In this document: positions 17,825 to 27,387 of the stretch, one piece after another
How positions within the stretch are numbered: position 1 is the first letter of the stretch
How the letters are laid out: each line of letters starts with the position of its first letter
Notes under the pieces: model-generated
Database searches by the model: none
The model's input: the letters and a program-made list of their open reading frames with translations, nothing else
Told to the model about the DNA's origin: nothing
NCBI GenBank assembly: GCA_965212165.1
Contig: OZ243096.1
Location: 620,001 to 684,000 of the forward strand
DNA length: 64,000 bases
Direction of reading: 5' to 3'
From: RHLJ01 sp965212165
GTDB lineage: Bacteria; Bacteroidota; Rhodothermia; Balneolales; Balneolaceae
Made by a program: the position numbers and the translations under genes

Positions 17825-19615
17825 ATGAAATCGACTTTCTTTAGTTTGCGGTGGAAGCTTCTTCTAGGCTTTGTCGGCTTGGTACTCATTACCGTTTTAT
17901 CATTGCTATTCAGTGTCGGGAAACTTGTTGAGCTTCGTATTCGAGACGATATCGACACCAATTTTCAGGAAGCAGGTCGGATTTTTGAACGTATTCAAGA
18001 TATTAGATATAGACAGTTAAGACAGACGGCTATTTTGTTAGCAGATATTCCCAGCTTAAAAGCAGCAATATCCACAGGCGACTCTATTACAGTTAACCAA
18101 AAAATCAGAGATGAACTTCGTTACCTTTTGGACTTTGATCCAATAGTTCCAGATTCATTAATTCCTGAAAGTTTTTTCCTAAACCCTGATTCAGCAGGCC
18201 TACTTTTAGTTTCAGATTATGAGGGGAAACCTTTAGGTCAACTCTCAACTCATGGTCTTCCTCAATATTCTATTGCTGACCGAGCTGGTGTGACTGAGGC
18301 ATTGAAAGGAAACATGCCTACACAAACCTATATATGGAAGGAAAACCAAAGATATTTCAATGTGATAACCATTCCTATTTGGGCCGGCTATTCACTTATT
18401 GGAACTCTTTCTTATGGATTACCAATTCGTCAAATTGAGACCGAGCAACTATCCAAAGATATTGGTATGGAAGTTATTTTTTATGTAAATGATAAACTTA
18501 TTGCTACTACTTTAAATGGCCTCAGTAAATCAGATTTTAACCAACTGAATAAAAATGTCCATGAGGCAACTTACGAAGTACTAAAATCACAAAGAGCCGA
18601 GACTTCTGAAATCCCATTGAATAATGAACAATGGTTGGTCTATCTAGCCCCAATGTTTGAGTTAGATGATAATCTAGCTAATATTAAAGGTTATTATGGA
18701 GTCGCTAAGTCTTTGAATGAGGCCTTGCAGCCCTTACAAAAACTTCAATTAGTTATATTTGGCGTAGGATTATTAGCAATTTTTGCCTCTATCTTAATAA
18801 GTATCTGGCTTACAAAGCTCATAACAAAGCCCATCGATTTACTTATAATGGGTGTTAAACGAGTTGAAAACGAAGATTTCAGTAAAGAAGTACCCATAAT
18901 TACTTCCGATGAAATCGGTAAGCTTACTATTTCATTTAATCAATTAGTTGAAGGACTTCGTGAGCGCCTCCTTATGCTTAAGTTTGTTTCAGAGGCGACA
19001 CTTGATGCAATTAAGAAAAATTTGACGCGTATTGAACCCGGCGGCGAACGAAGAGATATTACCGTGTTTTTCTCTGATATTCGTGGCTTTACTGCCTGGA
19101 GTGAAAATCATACGCCAGAACAAGTGATTGATATGCTCAATAATCTTCTCAGTTTTCAAGCTGAATTGGTGCAAGAGTTTGGTGGTGATGTTGACAAATT
19201 CGTAGGTGATGAATTAGTAGCTGTATTTCAGGGACCCGATAAAGAGCAAAAAGCTGTTCAAACCGCCATAAGGATACAACAGCAGCTTCCCTCTATGTTA
19301 AATGTGGAACAATCTGAACTGGCGGTTGGAATAGGTATTAATAGTGGTGAAGCTGTTATGGGAGCCATGGGAAGCGAAAGTAGAATGGATTACACAGTAT
19401 TAGGTAATACGGTAAATCTTGGAGCCCGATTATGCTCTGCAGCTGCAAAACATCAGATATTAATATCGAATTCTGTATACCTCAATCTAGAACGAAAAAT
19501 TCAGGTTACTGAACTTGAAAAAATTTCAGTGAAGGGCATTTCAGATGCTATTCAGATTTTTGAGGTTGATTGGACCACTAATTTAGAATCTGTTCCACAA
19601 ATTGAGGAGAATTAA
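17825..19615 (+). CDS. Membrane sensor class III adenylate cyclase (dCache-like, HAMP, cyclase)
   Basis: 596-residue receptor cyclase. TM1 at about 11-33, a 270-residue periplasmic sensor of double-Cache appearance (LLLVSDYEGKPLGQL; YFNVITIPIWAGYSLIGTLSYG), TM2 at 308-330, HAMP to about 385, then the class III cyclase domain (408-580). Metal-binding Asp418 (FSDIRGFTAW) and Asp462 (VDKFVGDELVA) are present. Lys458 and Asp522 (MDYTVLG) are the residues that specify ATP, and Asn531/Arg535 (NTVNLGARL) stabilise the transition state. So it should make cAMP, not cGMP, in response to a periplasmic signal. Tightly linked to the cupredoxin before (2 bases) and the barrel after (1 base). No CRP-type receptor was seen in the window. 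Confidence 0.88.
   Translation: MKSTFFSLRWKLLLGFVGLVLITVLSLLFSVGKLVELRIRDDIDTNFQEAGRIFERIQDIRYRQLRQTAILLADIPSLKAAISTGDSITVNQKIRDELRYLLDFDPIVPDSLIPESFFLNPDSAGLLLVSDYEGKPLGQLSTHGLPQYSIADRAGVTEALKGNMPTQTYIWKENQRYFNVITIPIWAGYSLIGTLSYGLPIRQIETEQLSKDIGMEVIFYVNDKLIATTLNGLSKSDFNQLNKNVHEATYEVLKSQRAETSEIPLNNEQWLVYLAPMFELDDNLANIKGYYGVAKSLNEALQPLQKLQLVIFGVGLLAIFASILISIWLTKLITKPIDLLIMGVKRVENEDFSKEVPIITSDEIGKLTISFNQLVEGLRERLLMLKFVSEATLDAIKKNLTRIEPGGERRDITVFFSDIRGFTAWSENHTPEQVIDMLNNLLSFQAELVQEFGGDVDKFVGDELVAVFQGPDKEQKAVQTAIRIQQQLPSMLNVEQSELAVGIGINSGEAVMGAMGSESRMDYTVLGNTVNLGARLCSAAAKHQILISNSVYLNLERKIQVTELEKISVKGISDAIQIFEVDWTTNLESVPQIEEN
19603..19609 (+). promoter_or_regulatory. Ribosome-binding site deciding the barrel gene start
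   Basis: TGAGGAG lies 7 bases before ATG 19617 and inside the end of the cyclase gene. It supports ATG 19617 rather than a TTG at 19602 that overlaps the site itself. Confidence 0.6.
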
Positions 19616-19616
19616 T

Positions 19617-20855
19617 ATGAAAACTAGATATATCATTTTCTTTATTACTGTCTTTAATCTTCTAGTTACAAGTACTCTTCTAGCTCAAATTAATATCTCA
19701 GGTCTTACGGATTTTGAACTCAAGGTCAGTGGCGATGATTCTTCTCCCTTTATTAATCAAACACCTGCAGGTGGCCTAACAATATACACTCCAAATATTC
19801 GCTTATTTATGTCTGCAAACCTTTCAGATCAATGGTTTGTTAACAGTGCAATTCAAGCTGACTATTATAAAGGAGAAGAATTAAGTAGCCCATTCTTTTC
19901 TCTGATTAATATTAACTGGTCACCAAATTTTGATTCTGAATTTATTGCAACTGCTGGAAGGTTCGTCATCCCCTATGGTTCCTACTCAAATAGGTTTTTA
20001 TCTAATGTGAACCCCTTTGTTCACCTCCCAATGTCTCATTCTATTGGATTACCTGTTAATAGTCAGTTTGGTCATTTAGAAAGTGCAATTAACAACCCTT
20101 CAAGTATCCCTAAAGTTTATGGAAGTGATCAAAAGCCCCTAACTATGGTTTACCAAAGAATGTATACCCAGGGCCTAAAAGTTTCTCATACTTTAGGTGA
20201 AACTAAATGGCTTAGTTTTGATATTGCTGCTACTCTAGCCCCAGCTTCAACACACTTCGATTTTGGAAAGCATGATAAATTTGCAACCATAGGACGCTTA
20301 GTGTTACAACCGGTAGTATGGGCAAAATTAGGGGTTTCATATAGCAAAGGTACATTCTTAGTTGAGGATGCTGTAAATGATTCATTATTAGTTTATGACC
20401 TTTCATCATACCCTCAAATATTAAAAGGAGCAGATCTAACTTTCAATTACCGGTACTATACCATAATTGTAGAATGGAATCAGAGTTTCTGGAAAGCTCC
20501 TTTTTATGACCCTGAAACTTCTACTTCAGAAACTCGCCGAACTGGAAAAGCAACTGTTGATCATATTTCAACTGAGTTTGTGTATGATTTCCCATTTTTA
20601 GTAGGTGGATATGCTGGGGTTAGATATGAGAAAATGCTTGAAGGAGAGATCGAAATTTATACTCGGGATGAGAGTAATAATAAAATTGATCAAAGTTTTA
20701 ATACATGGACTTATGACCGACAACGTTTTGAATTTGTTGCCGGATATAAGCTTCAACGTAATATCACCCTCAAAGCATCTTATTTACTTTCAGAAGATGA
20801 TGGCCCCAACTTTGATGATGATGTTATATCAATTCAATTAAGTGTATTATTCTAA
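19617..20855 (+). CDS. Outer-membrane beta-barrel protein linked to sensor cyclase
   Basis: 412 residues with a Sec signal peptide (MKTRYIIFFITVFNLLVTST...LLAQ). The mature protein is rich in alternating aromatic/hydrophobic strands (for example WFVNSAIQADYYKGEE, WAKLGVSYSKGTFLVEDAV, YTIIVEWNQSFW) and ends in ISIQLSVLF, a terminal aromatic typical of outer-membrane barrels. A segment GRFVIPYGSYSNRFLSNVNPFV is reminiscent of porin-like (phosphate-selective/DUF3570-type) proteins. I do not recognise an exact family. Being the third gene of the cupredoxin-cyclase unit, it may admit or deliver the signal the cyclase senses. Start chosen from the ribosome site just upstream. Confidence 0.65.
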   Translation: MKTRYIIFFITVFNLLVTSTLLAQINISGLTDFELKVSGDDSSPFINQTPAGGLTIYTPNIRLFMSANLSDQWFVNSAIQADYYKGEELSSPFFSLININWSPNFDSEFIATAGRFVIPYGSYSNRFLSNVNPFVHLPMSHSIGLPVNSQFGHLESAINNPSSIPKVYGSDQKPLTMVYQRMYTQGLKVSHTLGETKWLSFDIAATLAPASTHFDFGKHDKFATIGRLVLQPVVWAKLGVSYSKGTFLVEDAVNDSLLVYDLSSYPQILKGADLTFNYRYYTIIVEWNQSFWKAPFYDPETSTSETRRTGKATVDHISTEFVYDFPFLVGGYAGVRYEKMLEGEIEIYTRDESNNKIDQSFNTWTYDRQRFEFVAGYKLQRNITLKASYLLSEDDGPNFDDDVISIQLSVLF

Positions 20856-21199
20856 GAATATTATACAATATGCTAGAATTTTTGTCTTGGCAGATTAAGA
20901 CTAATTATAAATTTAGTCATTATTTTTTAGTAGTAACCAAGCTGTAATACCAAGAATACCAATTGATCCACCTAATAATAATGCAAGATTTACATCTCTT
21001 TGAGCTTTTTTTATGTTCGATAGATATTTAGACCCTACTCCATGTTCAGCAATAGCATCATCAATATCTGATATTTTATTTTCAAGTTGCTCTATTGTTT
21101 TTTTAATTGATATAAATGATTTTTTAGTTTAACTATTCCAATATAATTACTAAGTAATTTGCTCTATGTTCCAAATTTTAAGCTTCCTACGTAAATAAC
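20856..21199. other. 344-base gap before the secreted amylase
   Basis: The only gene-free stretch over 300 bases. It holds a minus-strand open frame without a start codon (20913-21128, listed separately). It also holds a weak hairpin with 5-base arms GTCTT/AAGAC (about 20884-20901) that could end the barrel transcript, and about 70 AT-rich bases before the amylase start with no clear promoter. Confidence 0.5.
20913..21128 (-). pseudogene. Possible small tail-anchored membrane protein, start codon missing
   Basis: A 71-codon open frame between in-frame stops (21129-21131 and 20913-20915) reads like a real small protein. A charged, coiled-coil-like stretch (IKKTIEQLENKISDIDDAIA) is followed by one membrane helix (VNLALLLGGSIGILGITAWL) and a short KNND tail. 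It contains no ATG, GTG or TTG before the coiled-coil part; only ATT or ATA could start it. It is therefore either a decayed gene that has lost its 5' end, or a gene using a rare start. The protein-like composition argues against chance, but it is short and AT-rich, so certainty is low. Confidence 0.35.
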
Positions 21200-22852
21200 A
21201 TGATTTCGAGATTTTTATCACTATTGTCTATTCTTCTTTTCTTTTTCACTAAATCTTATGCTCAACATCATTCCGACTGGAGCTATAATCTTGGAATGTA
21301 TGAAGTAAACATTAGGCAATATTCTTCCGAAGGAACTATAGCTGCATTTGAAGCTGATTTAGATAGGATTGAAGAACTAGGTGTAGGAATATTATGGTTT
21401 ATGCCAATACATCCTATTGGACAAGAAAACCGGCTTGGATCATTAGGTAGTTATTATTCAGTTCAAGATTACCAAAAGGTAAATCCAAATTATGGAACTC
21501 TCGATGAATTCAAATCTCTAGTACAAAAAGTTCATGACCGTGACATGTATGTTATTATTGATTGGGTTGCGAATCATACTTCATGGGACAATGTACTTAC
21601 TGAAGAGCATCCTGAGTGGTACGTCACAAATAATAATGGTGAATTTATTCCGCCTCCAGGGACTAATTGGTCTGATGTTATCGAGCTAGATTTTAGTCAG
21701 CAAGGGTTACGAGAGTATATGATTGATGCCTTAAAGTTCTGGGTAGATTCTGTAGGTGTCGATGGTTTTCGTTTTGATGCAGTGAGTTATGTCCCTGATG
21801 ATTTTTGGGAAGATGCGTTAACTGAATTAAAAGTTACTAAACCTGATATTTTATTATTGGCTGAAGGAAACGAAAATAAGTGGATCGATCTTGGTTTTCA
21901 TATGAACTATGCTTGGGAGTTTTATGGGTTTGAGGGAGGGGCATTAGTTAACCTTGCTAATGATACCTGGAGTGCAAATAATTTTCGCTCCTTTGCAAAT
22001 ACAGAAAAATCAACTTATTCGAATGGGTTTACTCGGCTATACTTTACCTCAAACCACGATGAAAACTCATGGTCTGGAACCCCATATGAATTATTCGGTT
22101 CAGCTGCTGAAGCTTTTGCAGTTCTTTCCCACACCTTTAATGGAATGCCTTTAATATACAATGGCGAGGAAGCAGGGATGAATAAACGATTAGCCTTTTT
22201 TGATAAAGATCTAATTCCATGGAAAGACCATAAAAACATGGGAATATATTCAGCCTTACTCGAGCTAAAAAAGGAAAACAAAGCTTTGTGGAATGGGTTT
22301 GATGAAAATGAATTAGAGAGAGTTCTGACAAGTAAGAATTTTGATATTTACGCATTTATTCGTGAGAAAGATGGCGACAGAGTTCTCTCAGTCTTTAATT
22401 TTACGGATCAGGAGCAAACATTTGCATTAACAGGCACCCTTTTCAATGGTTATTATGAAGATACTTTTACTAATGAATCTATAACACTTCAAGAAGGGGA
22501 CAGTTTAACGCTTCCATCTTGGGGGTATCGAGTTTTTAATAATACTGGTATAGGAGTAAGTAACGAACTTGAAGAAGTAAAATCTTTACAAGGATTCCAG
22601 TTAGATCAGAATTACCCAAACCCATTTAATCCAACAACTAGTATTACTTATTCCGTATCTAGTATTTCGGAAGTAAAAATATCCGTCTACGATCTTTTGG
22701 GAAGAGAAATTGCCGTTATTGATTCTGGAACAAAGCACCCTGGCACATATTCTGTTTCTTTTGAAGCAAATAACCTCTCAAGTGGATTATATATTTATCG
22801 CCTTGAAACTGGCGTTATTTCTCTTTCCAAAAAGTTCTCGTTAATTAAATAG
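21200..22852 (+). CDS. Secreted GH13 alpha-amylase with C-terminal sorting domain
   Basis: Extracellular or surface alpha-glucan hydrolase. Signal peptide (residues 1-21, ending SYAQ). The GH13 barrel shows DWVANH (121-126), GFRFDAVSY with nucleophile Asp193, LLAEGNE with acid Glu222, and FTSNHDENSW with Asp287, so all catalytic residues are present. A beta-sandwich domain follows. The last 80 residues or so are an FlgD-like/type A sorting domain that begins QLDQNYPNPFNP and ends SGLYIYRLETG...KKFSLIK, the kind used for type IX-like secretion in Bacteroidota-related phyla. Products could feed the cytoplasmic GlgP. Stand-alone gene, converging on the BNR gene with 8 bases between. Confidence 0.9.
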   Translation: MISRFLSLLSILLFFFTKSYAQHHSDWSYNLGMYEVNIRQYSSEGTIAAFEADLDRIEELGVGILWFMPIHPIGQENRLGSLGSYYSVQDYQKVNPNYGTLDEFKSLVQKVHDRDMYVIIDWVANHTSWDNVLTEEHPEWYVTNNNGEFIPPPGTNWSDVIELDFSQQGLREYMIDALKFWVDSVGVDGFRFDAVSYVPDDFWEDALTELKVTKPDILLLAEGNENKWIDLGFHMNYAWEFYGFEGGALVNLANDTWSANNFRSFANTEKSTYSNGFTRLYFTSNHDENSWSGTPYELFGSAAEAFAVLSHTFNGMPLIYNGEEAGMNKRLAFFDKDLIPWKDHKNMGIYSALLELKKENKALWNGFDENELERVLTSKNFDIYAFIREKDGDRVLSVFNFTDQEQTFALTGTLFNGYYEDTFTNESITLQEGDSLTLPSWGYRVFNNTGIGVSNELEEVKSLQGFQLDQNYPNPFNPTTSITYSVSSISEVKISVYDLLGREIAVIDSGTKHPGTYSVSFEANNLSSGLYIYRLETGVISLSKKFSLIK

Positions 22853-22860
22853 TAGTGCAC

Positions 22861-25800
22861 CTAATTTTTAATAGGCACACTTGGGTTTTCCAATTCCTGT
22901 AGAACATTTTCATACTCGCCATTCCAAATAGCATTTAGCTTTGCAAGCTGAATGTCTACCTTAGCCCCTAAGTCTTCAAAGACCGCATACTGTTGATTTG
23001 TTGGCCGTCCAAATCCTGTTGCCACAGTGCCCTTTAGTGACGCTAGTTTGTTATTTAACTTTATTTGGAAATTCAACACATCCTGTGTTGCTTCAGCTTT
23101 AGTTTGAACCAGTTCATTTTCAATTGTTGAAAGGGCTGCTAACATTGCTTTCGCTTTTTCCTGCAATTCTTCATTGCCTTTAGCTTCACCCATTAACTCG
23201 TTAATTTCTCCTCGTACTTTACGTATTCTATTAATTGAAGCGTGTGTGGTATCAAGTTTCGCATTTATTGTTTGCACTAACTCAAACTGAGCTACCAAAT
23301 CTTCTTGTGAGACATCAACTAAACGAGGGTCTTTCTTAACTTCAAAATCCTGTTCGCCAACCATCTCATCACCAATGTACATTCGTACTTTATAGCTTCC
23401 AGGAATTGCCATTGGGCCTGAAGTATTACCTGACCATAAAATTTGTCTGCCATCCAGGTTGGTTACACCAGGATATTGTAAGTTCCAATCGAACTTATTG
23501 AGTCCTGCTTTATCTGAAACAACAGAAGAGCGACGCTGATCTTCTTCTTCATAAAATAAAGGAGATTCTTTTACTGGCCTATCTCTTGAATCTTTTTTAC
23601 TAGAATAGGTTTGGATTACATTATCACGCATATCCAAAAATTCAAGTTTAACTTCATCTTCCAAATCATTTCCAAGCATATAATATACTACTGCACCAGG
23701 AGTTGGATTTTGTCCCGTGGTCCCACTTGGGCTAAATCCTCCGCCTCTACCAAATAGATATGGGTCTTCAGGATCAAATAAGTAATGATCTGATTTTGCT
23801 ATTTCTTCGGTAATTTGATGAAGAACTGGTAGGTCATCGAATACCCAAAAAGATCTACCTTGAGTAGCAACTATCAAGTCCATATCTCTTTTATGTACAG
23901 CTAGATCTGTAATAGGAACAGGAGGAAGATTTAACTGTAAACTTTGCCAGTTATCACCCGCATCAAAAGAAACATAAAGTCCAGTTTCTGTACCAGCATA
24001 AAGTAATCCTGCTTTATTTGGATCTTCTCTTACAACTCTAGTGAAATCCATTTCTGGAATACCATTTGTAATTTTCTCCCAGCTACGACCATAATTGGTT
24101 GTTTTATAAATCATAGGCTCGAAATCATTAAACTTATAACGTGTTGCAGCGAAGTAAGCTGTTCCAGCGTCATGATGAGAAGCATCGATAATACTTATCA
24201 TAGTCTCATTTAAACCTCTAGGTGTCACATTTTCCCAGCTTTCCCCATTATTTCGACTAATATGTACTAAGCCATCATCAGACCCTGCCCATAATAGACC
24301 AGGCTGGATAGCTGATTCTACAAAAGTAAACACTGTGTTATAATATTCAACTGATGTATCATCTTTTGTTATTGGCCCACCTGATTCATCTTGTTTTGTT
24401 GAATCATTTCGCGTTAGATCTGGGCTGATTTCTTCCCAGCTCATACCTTCGTCAGTTGATCGGTGAACATGCTGTGACGTTGAATAAAGAACATCCGGAT
24501 TGTGAGGTGATATAATTATTGGGAATGTCCATTGGAATCGATATTTCAAATCTTTTGCTCCAGCTCCCATTGGGTTGTCTGGCCAGACATCAATTCTATC
24601 ACTTAATCCTAATTCATTATCATACTTATTCAGATAACCACCATAGCTACCTCCGAAAGTAACATTTGGATTTTCTGGATCTGGAGCAATATAACCACTC
24701 TCGCCACCAGCTACAGGCCACCAATCACGCTCTGAAATTCCGCCGCCACTAGTTCGGCTTCGAATTGCGAAAGTACTATTATCTTGTTGAGCTCCATATA
24801 TCATGTATGGGAATTGGTTGTCTGTCGCAACTTGATAAATTTGTGCAGTTGCTGAAGTATAATAACTAGACCAACCTTGTCCACCATTATAAGTTACTTG
24901 TCCGCCACCGTCATCACCAATAATCATTCTTTCAGGATTATTTGAGGCTATCCATAAATCATGGTGATCACCATGTGGAGTACCAATTCTGCTAAACGTA
25001 TTCCCACCATCAGAAGACTTCCAGAAACCAACATTCAATACATAAACTACATCTTCATTTCCAGGGTCTGCTATCACTTTTGAGTAATACCACGCTCGTT
25101 GACGTAGATTTCTGTCTGCACTTACTCTATTCCAGGTTTCTCCACCATTATCTGATCTGAAAAGGCCACCACCTTGTGCATTTTCAATAATGGCAAATAC
25201 TCGATCAGAATTTACGGGTGAAACTGAGACTCCAATTTTTCCAATTAGCCCTTTTGGTAACCCAGGATTTTTTGTTATTTCTGTCCACGTTTCTCCACCA
25301 TCAGCACTTCTAAATAATCCAGCTCCGTCTCCACCACTACTCATTTCCCATGGATTACGATAAGCTTCCCACAGCGAAGCAAACAAAATTCTTGAATTAT
25401 TTGGATCAACAGCTATATCTACAGCTCCTGTTTTGTTATTTCTAAAGAGAACTTTGTTCCATGTTTTTCCGCCATCTGTTGTTTTGAAAACACCACGTTC
25501 AGGATTTCCTTCCTCACCAAAAAGCTGTCCCATTGCTGCTACCCATACTACATCTGGGTTTTCGGGATGTATTTCGATATCACCGATAAATTGTGTGTTT
25601 CCTAATCCAAGGTACATCCAGGTTTTTCCTGCATCTGTTGATCGGTACATCCCATCTCCAGCACTCATATTTCCACGAATGTCGGTTTCACCCATTCCAA
25701 CGTAAATTACATTAGGGTCGGAATCGGCGACATCAATTGCGCCAACTGAGCCTGTTTTAAAATAATCATCAGTGATATTCATCCAAGAGTTTCCACCGTC

Positions 25801-26052
25801 TGTTGTTTTAAAAACTCCTCCACCGGTAAAGCCTGTATAAAAAGTGTATGGTTGTTTATCATGCCCAGCAACCGCTACAGAACGGCCTCCACGAAAAGGG
25901 CCAATATTTCTAAATGAAAGATCTTTTAGATGTTTTTCGGTATAACTTGGTGAATCTGTTTCAGCGCCATGTCCAAAAATTTGCGCTTTTGTTGTATCAG
26001 AAAGAGAAATGCTTAAAAGTAGGGTTAAGCATCCGATGACCAATCGTTTCAT
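22861..26052 (-). CDS. Exported BNR/VPS10-like repeat protein, 1063 aa
   Basis: Large exported protein (signal peptide MKRLVIGCLTLLLSISLS...TKA) made of repeated BNR/Asp-box blades. Many copies of the S/T-x-D-G-G-x-T/S-W motif occur, such as KTTDGGNSWMN, RSTDAGKTWM, KTTDGGKTWNKV, RSADGGETWTE and RSDNGGETWNRV, predicting two beta-propellers as in sortilin/VPS10-like proteins. The segment FRNIGPFRGGRSVAVAGHD opens the first propeller, as in a widespread, uncharacterised Bacteroidota family annotated as glycosyl hydrolase. From about residue 750 there is a beta-sandwich (YKVRMYIGDEMVGEQDFEVKKDPR) and a helical tail. Enzymatic activity is not shown by any motif I see; a binding or secreted hydrolase role is possible. 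Confidence 0.8.
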   Translation of the reverse strand: MKRLVIGCLTLLLSISLSDTTKAQIFGHGAETDSPSYTEKHLKDLSFRNIGPFRGGRSVAVAGHDKQPYTFYTGFTGGGVFKTTDGGNSWMNITDDYFKTGSVGAIDVADSDPNVIYVGMGETDIRGNMSAGDGMYRSTDAGKTWMYLGLGNTQFIGDIEIHPENPDVVWVAAMGQLFGEEGNPERGVFKTTDGGKTWNKVLFRNNKTGAVDIAVDPNNSRILFASLWEAYRNPWEMSSGGDGAGLFRSADGGETWTEITKNPGLPKGLIGKIGVSVSPVNSDRVFAIIENAQGGGLFRSDNGGETWNRVSADRNLRQRAWYYSKVIADPGNEDVVYVLNVGFWKSSDGGNTFSRIGTPHGDHHDLWIASNNPERMIIGDDGGGQVTYNGGQGWSSYYTSATAQIYQVATDNQFPYMIYGAQQDNSTFAIRSRTSGGGISERDWWPVAGGESGYIAPDPENPNVTFGGSYGGYLNKYDNELGLSDRIDVWPDNPMGAGAKDLKYRFQWTFPIIISPHNPDVLYSTSQHVHRSTDEGMSWEEISPDLTRNDSTKQDESGGPITKDDTSVEYYNTVFTFVESAIQPGLLWAGSDDGLVHISRNNGESWENVTPRGLNETMISIIDASHHDAGTAYFAATRYKFNDFEPMIYKTTNYGRSWEKITNGIPEMDFTRVVREDPNKAGLLYAGTETGLYVSFDAGDNWQSLQLNLPPVPITDLAVHKRDMDLIVATQGRSFWVFDDLPVLHQITEEIAKSDHYLFDPEDPYLFGRGGGFSPSGTTGQNPTPGAVVYYMLGNDLEDEVKLEFLDMRDNVIQTYSSKKDSRDRPVKESPLFYEEEDQRRSSVVSDKAGLNKFDWNLQYPGVTNLDGRQILWSGNTSGPMAIPGSYKVRMYIGDEMVGEQDFEVKKDPRLVDVSQEDLVAQFELVQTINAKLDTTHASINRIRKVRGEINELMGEAKGNEELQEKAKAMLAALSTIENELVQTKAEATQDVLNFQIKLNNKLASLKGTVATGFGRPTNQQYAVFEDLGAKVDIQLAKLNAIWNGEYENVLQELENPSVPIKN

Positions 26053-26148
26053 AAAATTTGTATTAGTTAGTTTTACAGCTATTTGAATTACTGAATGTAA
26101 CTAATAGAAAGCAAGAAGGGAGTAAAATTTTGTGAGTTCTAATATTCG

Positions 26149-26967
26149 CTAATCAAACACAAATCTAAACGTGATTGTACCCCATTGTACTTGCTGAGGA
26201 ACACCACTTGGAAGACGTGAAAAGCGCCAAGTTCTAAGGGTCTTCATAACTTCTGTTTCAAGCTCTGGGTTCATTTTTCTTAGTGGAATAATTCTTCCAA
26301 CCGTTCCATTTGGTCGAACTTCGAAGCGAACAGTAATTACAGCTTCTGAATTAGCACTATTGCTTGGTAATGGCTGAACCATTGGTGCACGTTCAATATC
26401 GCCTTCCCATTTAAGTTCATACGGTGATGTTTTTTCATCATCTGTTCCAATTCCTTGATCAGAATTTACATCTCCAACGGCTCCATCAACATCGCCACTT
26501 TCATCTGCCCCTTCCGTTTGTTCTTCTTCTTGAATGGCTTGAGGAGGGATTTCAATTTCTTCTTCTGGTTCCTGCTCAGCTACTTTTGTTGGATCAACAA
26601 CTTCTGTATCGGGTGTTTCAACAACTTCATCAACAACTTCTTCTACTTGATCTGGAAGATCGACTGGTTTAATATTTTCTTCGGCGGGAGTTTGGGGTGT
26701 TTCTTCAGGTTCTGGAGCTTCCTCAACTGGATCTTCTGTTTCTAACTCTGATGGGTTCTGACGAGTAGCCACCTGCTCGTTCTGTACCTCCGAAAATTCT
26801 GAGAGTCGACCCGTTTGAAAATCGCCGAATTCAACTTCTATAAATGATGGGCGAAGACTTTTCCCCATATCTATGGTGTACCAAAGTGAAAACGCCAGTA
26901 ACATAACTGCAATCGATAATGTAGCTGTTAACCCTCGTTGATCGTCTTTGGTGAATTGATTTTTCAT
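26149..26967 (-). CDS. tonB: TonB-like energy transducer
   Basis: Couples the proton motive force to outer-membrane transport. 272 residues: one N-terminal membrane helix (about 13-33), a long Pro/Glu-rich periplasm-spanning linker (PEPEETPQTPAEEN...EEEIEIPPQAIQEEEQ), and a C-terminal TonB domain (VITVRFEVRPNGTVGRIIPL...VMKTLRTWRFSRLP). The linker is glutamate- rather than lysine-rich. It is the last gene of a tight operon behind exbD (1-base gap) and exbB. The partner receptor is not certain; the operon's own barrel (30023-31744) is one candidate. Confidence 0.9.
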   Translation of the reverse strand: MKNQFTKDDQRGLTATLSIAVMLLAFSLWYTIDMGKSLRPSFIEVEFGDFQTGRLSEFSEVQNEQVATRQNPSELETEDPVEEAPEPEETPQTPAEENIKPVDLPDQVEEVVDEVVETPDTEVVDPTKVAEQEPEEEIEIPPQAIQEEEQTEGADESGDVDGAVGDVNSDQGIGTDDEKTSPYELKWEGDIERAPMVQPLPSNSANSEAVITVRFEVRPNGTVGRIIPLRKMNPELETEVMKTLRTWRFSRLPSGVPQQVQWGTITFRFVFD

Positions 26968-26968
26968 G

Positions 26969-27385
26969 TTAAAGAGAGCCTTGCTCTGTTGCCATCACTA
27001 GTTTAAGATTCAACGCCTTTCCGATGTTTAACACTCGAACAGCATCATCTACTGTAGCGTCTTTATCTGCTCTTAATACGATTGTGCCTTCAGGTTTAGT
27101 ATTCCTTGCTTCTCGTATTGCACCTGCAAGTGATCCGGTAGCTGTTAATTCTCCTTCTACATAAAACTGACCATCTTTAGTAATGGCAACTGAAATATAT
27201 TGATTGTCTGCAACCGTTCCACTTTCAGCTTTTGGGATATTAACTTTTATTCCAAAGTTGGTAACAAAAGAAGATGTAAGTAAAAAGAAAATCAATAACA
27301 GAAGTACAATATCTGTTAATGACGACTGCGAAAACAGCGATAATGGGGTTAAACGCTTATCTCCTCTTCTAAAATCACGAGCCAT
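26969..27385 (-). CDS. exbD: ExbD/TolR-type biopolymer transport protein
   Basis: 138 residues, with a short cytoplasmic start, one membrane helix (LTDIVLLLLIFFLLTSSFV) carrying the proton-relaying Asp25, and a periplasmic ExbD/TolR fold (GQFYVEGELTATGSL; IVLRADKDATVDDAVRVLNIGKAL). It forms the motor with ExbB and passes energy to TonB. Gaps of 2 and 1 bases to exbB and tonB show one operon. Confidence 0.92.
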   Translation of the reverse strand: MARDFRRGDKRLTPLSLFSQSSLTDIVLLLLIFFLLTSSFVTNFGIKVNIPKAESGTVADNQYISVAITKDGQFYVEGELTATGSLAGAIREARNTKPEGTIVLRADKDATVDDAVRVLNIGKALNLKLVMATEQGSL

Positions 27386-27387
27386 AA

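Noticed and set aside
25433..25705. Plus-strand frame of 90 codons opposite the BNR protein
   Set aside because: It repeats because the Asp-box motifs on the other strand repeat; not a gene.
26424..26745. Two open plus-strand frames opposite tonB
   Set aside because: They mirror the Pro/Glu-rich TonB linker; repetitive Phe/Leu/Gln composition and no start signal.
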